A stretch of 5,033 nucleotides of DNA, from assembly GCA_030017935.1 (NCBI GenBank), contig JASEGF010000162.1:1-5033 (forward strand), given 5' to 3'. Positions 1 to 5,033 of the stretch are shown here, piece after piece (the first letter of the stretch is position 1; every line of letters begins with the position of its first letter). The DNA comes from Bacteroidales bacterium (GTDB taxonomy: Bacteria > Bacteroidota > Bacteroidia > Bacteroidales > DTU049). The position numbers and the translations under genes were made by a program. The notes beneath the pieces are model-generated. The model was not told where the DNA came from and made no database searches. It saw nothing but the letters and a program-made list of their open reading frames with translations.

Positions 1-2
1 CG

Positions 3-803
3 CGTGATGAACTTACATCAATAAATGATGTTTTGAATATTAGAATATCTTCTCTTACAGGCAATGCTTATGCCCTTCGAGAAGTAGCAGATGTAAATAT
101 AGATAATGGCTATGCAGAAATAATGCATGATAATCAACAACGTGTAGCTATAGTAGGTGCGAATATTACAAATGATATAGACCTCGGCACAATGCCCAAA
201 GAAGTGCAAAAAATGATTAATAATATTAATCATTCTAATAATGTAATGATACAATTAAAAGGACAAGTAGAAGAGCAACAAGAGAGTTTCTCAAGTTTAA
301 TATTAATTTTGATAATTAGTGTAATATTAGTATATATGATTATGGCCGCACAGTTTGGTAATTTATTGCAGCCTTTCATCATCTTTCTCTCCTCACCCTT
401 TGCTATAGTAGGCTCTATCCTTGCTTTTTATATAACTGGCACTACTTTAAGTTTGATTTCTTTTGTAGCAATAATATTATTAATGGGTGTAGTAATAAAT
501 AATGGTATCGTGCTGGTAGATTATACAAATATGCTCATTAAACGTGGCTATACATTATATGATGCACTTGTCTTAGCAGGAAGGTCTAGACTACGTCCAG
601 TATTGATGACAACAATTACAACTATAATGGGTATGCTCCCAATGGCTGTAAACAAAGGTTTATTGCACGAAATATGGGCTCCTTTTGGTATTACGAGTAT
701 CGGTGGATTAGCTTTTGCCACATTAATTACTTTGATATGGATACCAGTGCTTTACTCATTATTTTTTGCAAATGTCAAACCTAAAAAATCATTAAATTTA
801 TGA
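3..803 (+). CDS. RND-family efflux pump inner-membrane subunit (AcrB/HAE1-like), C-terminal part, cut by left edge
   Basis: This is the last 266 residues of a resistance-nodulation-division transporter, the proton-driven inner-membrane subunit of a tripartite efflux pump. The frame is open to the left edge, so the TTG at 33 is an internal codon, not a start; full-length relatives have about 1,000 residues. Residue numbers here count that TTG as 1. Residues 1-80 match the end of the second periplasmic porter domain. Five hydrophobic segments follow (about 87-106, 113-135, 139-163, 188-206, 220-246), equivalent to TM8-TM12 of AcrB. Family motifs are clear: the GVVINNGIVLVDY segment in TM10, SRLRPVLMTT before TM11, and a terminal WIPVLYSLFF. 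The position of AcrB Lys940 is Asn156, as is usual in many HAE1 pumps of Bacteroidota. The stop codon overlaps the next gene's ATG. The substrate cannot be inferred. Confidence 0.95.
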   Translation, partial: RDELTSINDVLNIRISSLTGNAYALREVADVNIDNGYAEIMHDNQQRVAIVGANITNDIDLGTMPKEVQKMINNINHSNNVMIQLKGQVEEQQESFSSLILILIISVILVYMIMAAQFGNLLQPFIIFLSSPFAIVGSILAFYITGTTLSLISFVAIILLMGVVINNGIVLVDYTNMLIKRGYTLYDALVLAGRSRLRPVLMTTITTIMGMLPMAVNKGLLHEIWAPFGITSIGGLAFATLITLIWIPVLYSLFFANVKPKKSLNL

Positions 804-1105
804 AACATGTAAATATTCATTGTGATGTTGCTCAAGCAAACGAGATAATTTCCATCTTAGAGCAATGTAATATAAGTAGCTTCCAAATCATCGATAAAGT
901 AAAAGTGAAAAATAGACTTGGTGATCCACGTATGAATAATAGTATATGGCCTGGTTATAATGTTTTAATTATGCTACAAATCAGAGATGTTGATAAATTT
1001 GAATTTTTATTAAATAATATTCAAAATTATAATAAAAATGTTACTAATATTAATCAATATATTACCTTGGAAGCATGGAATATTGATACATTAATATATG
1101 AATAG
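800..1105 (+). CDS. PG0541-family transporter-associated protein (small, PII-like)
   Basis: A soluble protein of 101 residues with no signal peptide or membrane segment. It resembles the small proteins encoded directly after RND pump genes in Bacteroidota, annotated as the PG0541 family after the Porphyromonas gingivalis locus. The family signature is visible: Gly41-Asp-Pro-Arg44, then Trp50-Pro51 and Asn54, followed by a hydrophobic beta strand. The alternation of strands and helices suggests a ferredoxin-like or PII-like fold, comparable to the DUF3240 proteins next to CusA-type pumps of Proteobacteria; the fold is inference. The ATG lies in an ATGA overlap with the pump stop, which suggests translational coupling and close stoichiometry with the pump. 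No Shine-Dalgarno is present. The biochemical role is not established; a cytoplasmic sensor or modulator of the pump is plausible. Confidence 0.85.
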   Translation: MKHVNIHCDVAQANEIISILEQCNISSFQIIDKVKVKNRLGDPRMNNSIWPGYNVLIMLQIRDVDKFEFLLNNIQNYNKNVTNINQYITLEAWNIDTLIYE

Positions 1106-1107
1106 CT

Positions 1108-1686
1108 ATGAACAAAAATAAAACCAAAAATTTGATTTTAAAAAAAGCTGCAGAAGTTTTTGCAGCCAAAGGTATAGACAAAACTACAATTGAAGACATT
1201 ACCAAAAAAATTGGTAAAGCTAAAAGCAGTATTTATTACTATTTTAATGATAAAGAGGAATTATTTAAAGAAGTTTTAGAAAATGAAATTGAAAATTTCA
1301 AAAATGAAGTCGAAAAAAAATTAAATACTACAGTAGATCCTATTACTAAATTGAGAATCTATTTCGAATTAAGAACGAAAAAGACTAAAGAACTAGTTAA
1401 TTTATTTATGATTAAAACTGATGAAATGTCACCAGAGGTCTCATGTGTTAATGAGATTAGAAAAAAATATGATGAAGAAGAAATAAATATTATCAAAGGC
1501 ATATTAGAAGAAGGCGATAAAAGAAATATTTTTTATTTCCCTAATATAGATAATGCAACTCTTGTCATTGCTACTGCATTGAAAATTTCTGAATTACCTT
1601 TTATCATACATGATTACATTTCTAATTATGATGAAATGATAGATAGTCTAATAGATATGGTGCTTTATGGTATAGTGAAAAGGTAG
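1108..1686 (+). CDS. TetR/AcrR-family transcriptional regulator
   Basis: A protein of 192 residues, normal for the TetR family. The N-terminal DNA-binding domain spans about residues 5-53: helix 1 (ILKKAAEVFAAKG), then the helix-turn-helix TTIEDITKKIGKAKSSIYYYF at about 26-46, followed by the typical DKEELF start of helix 4. The remaining residues, about 55-190, form the all-helical ligand-binding and dimerisation part, which diverges across the family, so the inducer cannot be predicted. The ATG is 2 bp after the stop of the PG0541-family gene, with no Shine-Dalgarno, so it is probably co-transcribed with the pump. The likely job is repression of this efflux operon and of itself, relieved by a pump substrate; this rests on context and family habit. 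The protein is rich in Lys and Glu, and its position as last gene is less common than a first or divergent position. Confidence 0.94.
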   Translation: MNKNKTKNLILKKAAEVFAAKGIDKTTIEDITKKIGKAKSSIYYYFNDKEELFKEVLENEIENFKNEVEKKLNTTVDPITKLRIYFELRTKKTKELVNLFMIKTDEMSPEVSCVNEIRKKYDEEEINIIKGILEEGDKRNIFYFPNIDNATLVIATALKISELPFIIHDYISNYDEMIDSLIDMVLYGIVKR

Positions 1687-1695
1687 ATTTTCTTA

Positions 1696-2919
1696 TTATT
1701 CTATTTCTTTTGGATAAAATAAAAAATATTTCATCGTATCATTGGGTAATAATTCCATATGTAGCTGATCTGAAGCCATAGAGACATCTTTAACTTCGCC
1801 ATTTTTATAAACTAAATTTATTTGATCTCTATGAGGTGTATATGCTTGATTTTCTATTGACTTAATACTTATCAAATAATGTAAATCATTTTTGTCAATT
1901 TTAAATTTATTTAAAATTTTTTGTTTTAAGTCATTAATTCTTTTTTCATCATTTAGAGGATTATTATTTTGTATAATACATCTGAAAAGGTTTCTATTCA
2001 ATAGTTTGCGAGATAATAGCCTTAGGATATTATCATCATGATTGCTCCATATTTTCAGTGCTGTCATTACATCATAGTCATCCATTTGCATGAAAACATC
2101 TAAATCATCTTCGGTAAATTCTTTATTGTGATATTTGAGAAAATATTCTAATGGTTCAGTAGCAGATACTTTAGATCCATTTTGAGTGAGATATTTAGCT
2201 CTTTTAATCACTTGATATAGCATCTCATCAGCAGCCATTGTAGTTTTGTGAAAATAAACTTGCCAAAACATTATTTTTCTAGCAATAATGAATTTTTCTA
2301 TAGAATATATTCCTTTGGCTAATATTCCTAAATCTCCATCAGCAGTTAGAGTGAGCATATATATAATACGTTGAGTATTTATTATACCCTCGCTCACACC
2401 GGTATAGAAGCTATCGCGTGTGAGATAGTCTAATCTATCCATATCTAATTGGCTAGATACTAGCTGATGATAAAATTTTACAGGATAAGAATTATTAAAA
2501 ATTTGTCTAGCTATGGTCATGGGTTCTCCATATGATTTTTCTAATTTTTTCATAGCAATATCGGTGATAAATTCATGATTAATGTTATCAGCCAGCAGAG
2601 CTTCTAGAGTATGCGAAAATGGTCCATGCCCAATATCGTGCATTAGTATTGCTATTAGACTGGATAAATATGTTTTATCATCTATATATATGCCTTGGTC
2701 ATTTAATTGATTTAGGGCTCTTTGCATTAAATACATAGCTCCTAAGCTATGAGCAAATCTAGTATGATGTGCACCAGGAAAAACTAAATATGAAAAACCT
2801 AATTGCTTTATTCTAGTTAATCTCTGAAAATATTCATGATCTATAAGTGAGAGAATTATCTCATCAGGAATAGGTATGAATTCATATATAGGATCATTGA
2901 TTACTTTATTTAATCTCAT
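1696..2919 (-). CDS. HD-domain phosphohydrolase, YwfO/SAMHD1-like (probable dNTP or nucleotide phosphohydrolase)
   Basis: A cytoplasmic protein of 407 residues in the HD superfamily (COG1078 type). The N-terminal half carries the whole metal site: His57 in TRFAHSLG, His94-Asp95 in LMHDIGHGPFSH, and Asp161 in DMDRLDYLTRDS. These match SAMHD1 His167, His206-Asp207 and Asp311. Other SAMHD1 active-site residues also seem conserved: Gln39 (Gln149), Arg54 (Arg164), His98 and His103 (His210, His215), His115 (His233), Arg162 (Lys312) and Tyr165 (Tyr315). The family hydrolyses dNTPs to nucleoside and triphosphate, often with allosteric dGTP control; activity here is inferred. The C-terminal part, from about residue 290, is variable. 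An in-frame TAA on the minus strand at 2934-2932 fixes the ATG at 2919. The gene converges on the TetR gene with 9 bp between stops and diverges from the threonine dehydrogenase gene. Confidence 0.93.
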   Translation of the reverse strand: MRLNKVINDPIYEFIPIPDEIILSLIDHEYFQRLTRIKQLGFSYLVFPGAHHTRFAHSLGAMYLMQRALNQLNDQGIYIDDKTYLSSLIAILMHDIGHGPFSHTLEALLADNINHEFITDIAMKKLEKSYGEPMTIARQIFNNSYPVKFYHQLVSSQLDMDRLDYLTRDSFYTGVSEGIINTQRIIYMLTLTADGDLGILAKGIYSIEKFIIARKIMFWQVYFHKTTMAADEMLYQVIKRAKYLTQNGSKVSATEPLEYFLKYHNKEFTEDDLDVFMQMDDYDVMTALKIWSNHDDNILRLLSRKLLNRNLFRCIIQNNNPLNDEKRINDLKQKILNKFKIDKNDLHYLISIKSIENQAYTPHRDQINLVYKNGEVKDVSMASDQLHMELLPNDTMKYFLFYPKEIE

Positions 2920-2940
2920 AAAAATGTTTATTTAATAATA

Positions 2941-2948
2941 CAAAAATA
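2941..2948 (-). promoter_or_regulatory. Putative Bacteroidota -7 box of the HD-domain gene
   Basis: Read on the minus strand the bases are TATTTTTG, a match to the Bacteroidota sigma-ABfr -7 consensus TAnnTTTG. It sits 21 bp before the ATG, giving an expected leader of about 15 nt. No convincing -33 TTTG lies 19-21 bp upstream. The box is short and occurs by chance in AT-rich DNA, so support comes mainly from its position and from equivalents before the other two intergenic starts. Confidence 0.5.
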
Positions 2949-2956
2949 TAATAATT

Positions 2957-2986
2957 TAGTTTAATGTAGTTTAATATAGTTTCAAC
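2957..2986. repeat. Three 10-bp tandem repeats (TAGTTTAATG type)
   Basis: Three consecutive 10-bp units read TAGTTTAATG, TAGTTTAATA and TAGTTTCAAC. They begin 8 bp beyond the outer edge of the -7 box of the HD gene, so they cover the region where its -33 element would lie. One helical turn per unit would put the repeats on the same DNA face, which would suit a protein-binding or bent-DNA site; that role is inference. Decay of a microsatellite is an equally good explanation. Confidence 0.75.
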
Positions 2987-3022
2987 ATTTTACTTCAACT
3001 TTTAAAACTAATCAACCCTATC

Positions 3023-3078
3023 ACCTTTTACCTTTTACCTTTTACCTATCACTTATCACTTATCACCTATCACCTCCT
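3023..3078. repeat. Eight 7-bp tandem repeats (ACCTTTT to ACYTATC)
   Basis: Eight uninterrupted heptamers: ACCTTTT three times, ACCTATC, ACTTATC twice, ACCTATC, then ACCTCCT. A further degenerate unit, ACCCTATC, precedes them at 3015-3022. The plus strand has no G in the eight units and 20 C in 56 bases. The first three units and the next four belong to two sequence variants, as in a tract that grew by slippage and then diverged. It is not a CRISPR array, because the units are too short and have no spacers. Seven-base tandem repeats of this look are familiar from intergenic DNA of cyanobacteria and some Bacteroidota, but I cannot run a comparison. Confidence 0.93.
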
Positions 3079-3142
3079 CTCCCAGTCTCCTTTTCTCCCC
3101 ATCTCCCCCTCTCCCAGTCACCTCGTCTCCCCGTCTCCTTAT
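3079..3142. repeat. Eight 8-bp tandem repeats (consensus CTCCCCNT)
   Basis: The tract follows the 7-bp repeats with no gap, and the period changes to 8 bp. Units are CTCCCAGT, CTCCTTTT, CTCCCCAT, CTCCCCCT, CTCCCAGT, CACCTCGT, CTCCCCGT and CTCCTTAT. There are 34 C and only 4 G on the plus strand, so the minus strand is G-rich with five runs of three or more G. The first and fifth units are identical and the others differ mostly at positions 4-7. The tract ends 56 bp before the -7 box of the threonine dehydrogenase gene. Its composition is foreign to the surrounding AT-rich DNA. Confidence 0.92.
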
Positions 3143-3198
3143 AAACTTTTTATTAATAAAACTCATATTTCAATTATTATATATTTAAATTTTTAATG

Positions 3199-3206
3199 TA
3201 AGTTTG
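3199..3206 (+). promoter_or_regulatory. Putative Bacteroidota -7 box of the threonine dehydrogenase gene
   Basis: TAAGTTTG matches the TAnnTTTG consensus exactly and lies 16 bp before the ATG at 3223. Transcription would start near 3213, leaving a leader of about 10 nt that is almost all A apart from a final CC. No TTTG or TTG is found 19-21 bp upstream; that stretch is AT-rich and could act as an UP-like element. An A-rich leader without Shine-Dalgarno fits translation initiation in Bacteroidota. Confidence 0.55.
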
Positions 3207-3222
3207 CAAAAAAAATAAAACC

Positions 3223-4194
3223 ATGAAAAAAATATTAGTAATAGGTGCTGCTGGTCAGATAGGTTCTGAGCTTACACCCGCATTGAGAGAAAAATATGGC
3301 AACGAAAACGTAGTTTTAGCTTATAACCGTACTCCATTACCAGATGATTTAGCTAAAGCTGGTCCATATGTCCAATTAGATGTCAGAAATACTGATAAAT
3401 TTAAAGAAATTTGTAGAGAATACAATATTAGCACTATTATTAATTTAGCTGCTATTTTATCTGCTAAAGGTGAGCAAGATCCATTGAAAGCATGGGATAC
3501 CAATATTAATGGATTAATAAATACTCTAGAAGTAGCAAGAGAATTGAAATTGGAAAAAGTTTTTGTTCCTAGCTCTATAGCAGTTTTTGGTCCTACTACT
3601 CCGAGAGTAAATACTCCACAAGATACTATTTTGCAACCTACAACTATGTATGGTATTACTAAAGTATCGGGAGAACTATTAGGAAATTATTATTTCACTA
3701 AATTTGGCGTGGATATGCGTGGTATGAGATATCCTGGCATTATTAGTAGTGTAACTCTACCTGGTGGTGGTACTACTGACTATGCTGTTGAGATTTTTTA
3801 TGAAGCAGTGAAAAATAAATATTACAATTGCTTTTTAAAATCAGACACTAGACTGCCTATGATGTTTATGCCAGATTGTATAAAAGCTACTATTATGCTC
3901 ATGGAAGCTGATGTTACTAAACTAAAACATCATTCTGATTTTAATGTTACTGCTATGAGTTTCACTCCAGAGGAATTAGCTGCTGAGATTAGAAAATATA
4001 TTCCAGATTTTAAAATTGAATATAATCCAGATTTCAGACAAGCTATAGCTGATAGTTGGCCACAATCTATAGATGATAGTTGTGCTAGAGAAGAATGGGG
4101 TTGGCAACCAGACTACGATCTGGCTCGTATGACTAAAGAAATGCTCATTGCTATTAGTAAAAAATTACAAATACCTGTTCCTGGTTTGACATAA
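3223..4194 (+). CDS. tdh: L-threonine 3-dehydrogenase, short-chain (SDR/epimerase-like) type
   Basis: A cytoplasmic NAD-dependent enzyme of 323 residues that oxidises L-threonine to 2-amino-3-ketobutyrate, which KBL then cleaves to glycine and acetyl-CoA. The Rossmann motif is Gly8-Ala-Ala-Gly11-Gln-Ile-Gly14. The catalytic Tyr143-x3-Lys147 sits in MYGITK, with Ser117-Ser118 before it. It is assigned to threonine dehydrogenase, rather than a general sugar epimerase, by segments typical of the Flavobacterium and animal enzymes: RGMRYPGIISS, the GGGTTDYAVE stretch, LPMMFMPDC, and a C-terminal FRQAIADSWP then DDSCAREEWGW. It is unrelated to the zinc-dependent E. coli Tdh, although the symbol is shared. 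An in-frame TAA at 3199-3201 fixes the start. Two TAA codons in tandem end the frame. No kbl gene is visible nearby, and the gene seems to be transcribed alone. Confidence 0.9.
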   Translation: MKKILVIGAAGQIGSELTPALREKYGNENVVLAYNRTPLPDDLAKAGPYVQLDVRNTDKFKEICREYNISTIINLAAILSAKGEQDPLKAWDTNINGLINTLEVARELKLEKVFVPSSIAVFGPTTPRVNTPQDTILQPTTMYGITKVSGELLGNYYFTKFGVDMRGMRYPGIISSVTLPGGGTTDYAVEIFYEAVKNKYYNCFLKSDTRLPMMFMPDCIKATIMLMEADVTKLKHHSDFNVTAMSFTPEELAAEIRKYIPDFKIEYNPDFRQAIADSWPQSIDDSCAREEWGWQPDYDLARMTKEMLIAISKKLQIPVPGLT

Positions 4195-4367
4195 TAAAAA
4201 TTTTTTACGATGAATTATAATTCTTAATAATGTTTACTAATCAATCTGTGAACTGATTTATACAAAATGTCTAGTTTATGTTTAGTTATAATACAATTTT
4301 GTTAGAATAAGTTTACTTTTCATTTAAAAATTTTACATTAATTTTGCAAATATTTTTTTAAAAAGAT
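4195..4367. other. AT-rich intergenic region between tdh and thrS
   Basis: These 173 bp are very AT-rich and contain no reading frame that looks real. A perfect 12-bp palindrome, GAATTATAATTC, lies at 4212-4223, 17 bp after the dehydrogenase stop. It has no loop and no GC core, so it is a poor intrinsic terminator candidate and may be chance. A 7-bp inverted repeat (ACAAAAT at 4262-4268, ATTTTGT at 4296-4302) is similarly weak. I see no T-box or other riboswitch-like leader ahead of the synthetase gene. Confidence 0.7.
4339..4346 (+). promoter_or_regulatory. Putative Bacteroidota -7 box of thrS
   Basis: TAATTTTG matches TAnnTTTG and lies 21 bp before the ATG at 4368. The next four bases, CAAA, repeat those after the box of the dehydrogenase gene. 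The predicted leader is about 15 nt, T-rich then A-rich, without Shine-Dalgarno. No clear -33 element is seen. The box suggests thrS has its own promoter and does not depend on read-through from the dehydrogenase gene. Confidence 0.55.
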
Positions 4368-5033
4368 ATGAGAGAGATAGTAATTACTTTTCCTGATGAT
4401 AATAAAAAGTCATTCCCTGCTGGTATCACTGGCTTTGATATAGCTAAGGCTATTAGTCAGAGCTTGCTAAATAAAGCTTTAGCTATTAAAGTAAATGATC
4501 AAATGTATGATTTAAATAGAGCTATAGAGCACGATGCGCAGATTAAAATTATCACATGGGACGACCCAGAAGGTAAAAGTTTATTTTGGCATTCATCTTC
4601 TCATATCATGGCTGCAGCTATTAGTTCTCTTTTCCCACAGGCTAAATTTGGCATAGGACCTAGCATAGAGCATGGATTTTACTATGATATTGATTTTGGT
4701 AATCATAAAGTTACCGAAGAGGATTTAGAAAAAATAGAAAACAAGATTAAAGAAATCATTAAACTAGATATACCTTTTATTAGAAAAGAAGTAACTAAGC
4801 AAGAAGCTTTAGATTATTTTAAGAAAATTGATAATACATACAAAATAGAATTGATAGAAGAATTAGAAAATCAACAATTAACATTATATACTTTAGGTGA
4901 TTTTGTAGATTTATGTAGAGGACCTCATTTGCCTTCTACTAAATATGTAAAAGCTATTAAACTATTAAATATTGCGGGAGCCTATTGGCGAGGTGATGAG
5001 CATAGACAAATGCTTACACGTATCTATGGTATT
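4368..5033 (+). CDS. thrS: Threonyl-tRNA synthetase, N-terminal part, cut by right edge
   Basis: The first 222 codons of the enzyme that charges tRNA-Thr; the frame is open to the window end, and full-length family members have about 640 residues. Residues 1-62 form the TGS domain. The editing (second additional) domain follows, with its metal-type site complete: His75-x3-His79 in HSSSHIM, and Cys183 with His187 in DLCRGPH, equivalent to E. coli His73, His77, Cys182 and His186. This site removes serine wrongly attached to tRNA-Thr. The GAYWRGD stretch at 204-210 and the following MLTRIYG are hallmarks of the family just before the catalytic core, which lies outside the window. An in-frame TAA at 4359-4361 fixes the ATG at 4368. 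The editing domain appears intact. In many Bacteroidota infC, rpmI and rplT follow, which would be the first thing to expect to the right. Confidence 0.97.
   Translation, partial: MREIVITFPDDNKKSFPAGITGFDIAKAISQSLLNKALAIKVNDQMYDLNRAIEHDAQIKIITWDDPEGKSLFWHSSSHIMAAAISSLFPQAKFGIGPSIEHGFYYDIDFGNHKVTEEDLEKIENKIKEIIKLDIPFIRKEVTKQEALDYFKKIDNTYKIELIEELENQQLTLYTLGDFVDLCRGPHLPSTKYVKAIKLLNIAGAYWRGDEHRQMLTRIYGI

Larger units (their letters stand above)
2920..3222. other. Divergent intergenic region with two promoters and stacked tandem repeats
   Basis: This 303-bp region separates the divergent HD and threonine dehydrogenase genes. From left to right it holds a putative promoter for the HD gene, three 10-bp repeats, eight 7-bp repeats, eight 8-bp repeats, an AT-rich stretch (about 3141-3198) and a putative promoter for the dehydrogenase. 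I see no coding frame and no RNA gene. The base composition changes abruptly: the flanks are strongly AT-rich, while 3079-3142 is about 59% GC (38 of 64 bases). Confidence 0.9.

Noticed and set aside
33..35. TTG as the start codon of a short RND-like protein.
   Set aside because: The frame is open to the left edge and the residues before the TTG (ending NDV) continue the porter domain. The gene is cut by the window and does not start here.
18..254. Minus-strand open frame of 78 codons under the RND gene.
   Set aside because: It lies wholly inside the well-supported pump gene, has low-complexity Ile/Tyr-rich composition and matches no family I know.
994..1001. TAAATTTG as an internal promoter for the TetR gene.
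   Set aside because: It matches the -7 consensus but lies inside coding sequence about 107 bp before the TetR ATG, with no -33 element. A few such matches are expected by chance in DNA this AT-rich.
3015..3142. CRISPR array.
   Set aside because: The units are 7-8 bp with no spacers and no cas genes nearby; this is a simple tandem repeat.
3321..3503. Minus-strand open frame of 60 codons inside the threonine dehydrogenase gene.
   Set aside because: It is antisense to a strongly conserved coding region, with no promoter or recognisable motif.
4212..4223. Palindrome GAATTATAATTC as the tdh terminator.
   Set aside because: It contains only two G/C pairs, has no loop and no T-run directly after it, so it would make a very weak hairpin.
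4195..4367. T-box or attenuator leader for thrS.
   Set aside because: No T-box sequence, specifier-like stem or GC-rich hairpin pair is visible, and the predicted transcription start leaves only about 15 nt of leader.

Overview
The window is AT-rich chromosomal DNA (GC roughly 30% by eye) from a bacterium that looks like a low-GC member of the Bacteroidota. Four observations support this. None of the five visible gene starts has a Shine-Dalgarno sequence. The three intergenic gene starts each have a Bacteroidota-type -7 box (TAnnTTTG) just upstream. An RND pump gene is followed by a PG0541-family partner gene, an arrangement known from Porphyromonas and relatives. The threonine dehydrogenase is the short-chain (epimerase-like) type found in Flavobacterium and Cytophaga. 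The genus cannot be named from this sequence.

Layout. (1) Positions 1-1686, plus strand: the 3' end of a drug-efflux operon. It holds the C-terminal part of an RND inner-membrane pump (cut by the left edge), a small PG0541-family transporter-associated protein whose ATG overlaps the pump stop codon, and a TetR-family regulator 2 bp further on. (2) Positions 1696-2919, minus strand: an HD-domain phosphohydrolase related to YwfO and SAMHD1, convergent with the operon and only 9 bp from it. (3) Positions 2920-3222: a divergent intergenic region with a putative promoter for each flanking gene. Between them lie three stacked tandem repeats with periods of 10, 7 and 8 bp; the last two are C-rich and almost G-free. 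(4) Positions 3223-4194, plus strand: an SDR-type L-threonine 3-dehydrogenase. (5) Positions 4368-5033, plus strand: the first 222 codons of threonyl-tRNA synthetase, cut by the right edge and easy to miss because it has no stop codon here.

Function. The first block is a tripartite efflux locus: its periplasmic adaptor and outer-membrane channel genes are expected upstream, outside the window, and the TetR protein probably controls the operon. The HD protein probably hydrolyses nucleotides, since it keeps the metal ligands and triphosphate-contact residues of dNTPases. The dehydrogenase and the synthetase both act on threonine, one in catabolism and one in tRNA charging, but each seems to have its own promoter.

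I see no undescribed system of genes. The most unusual structure is the compound 7-bp/8-bp tandem repeat between the divergent genes. There is no tRNA, rRNA, insertion sequence or CRISPR array that I can support.
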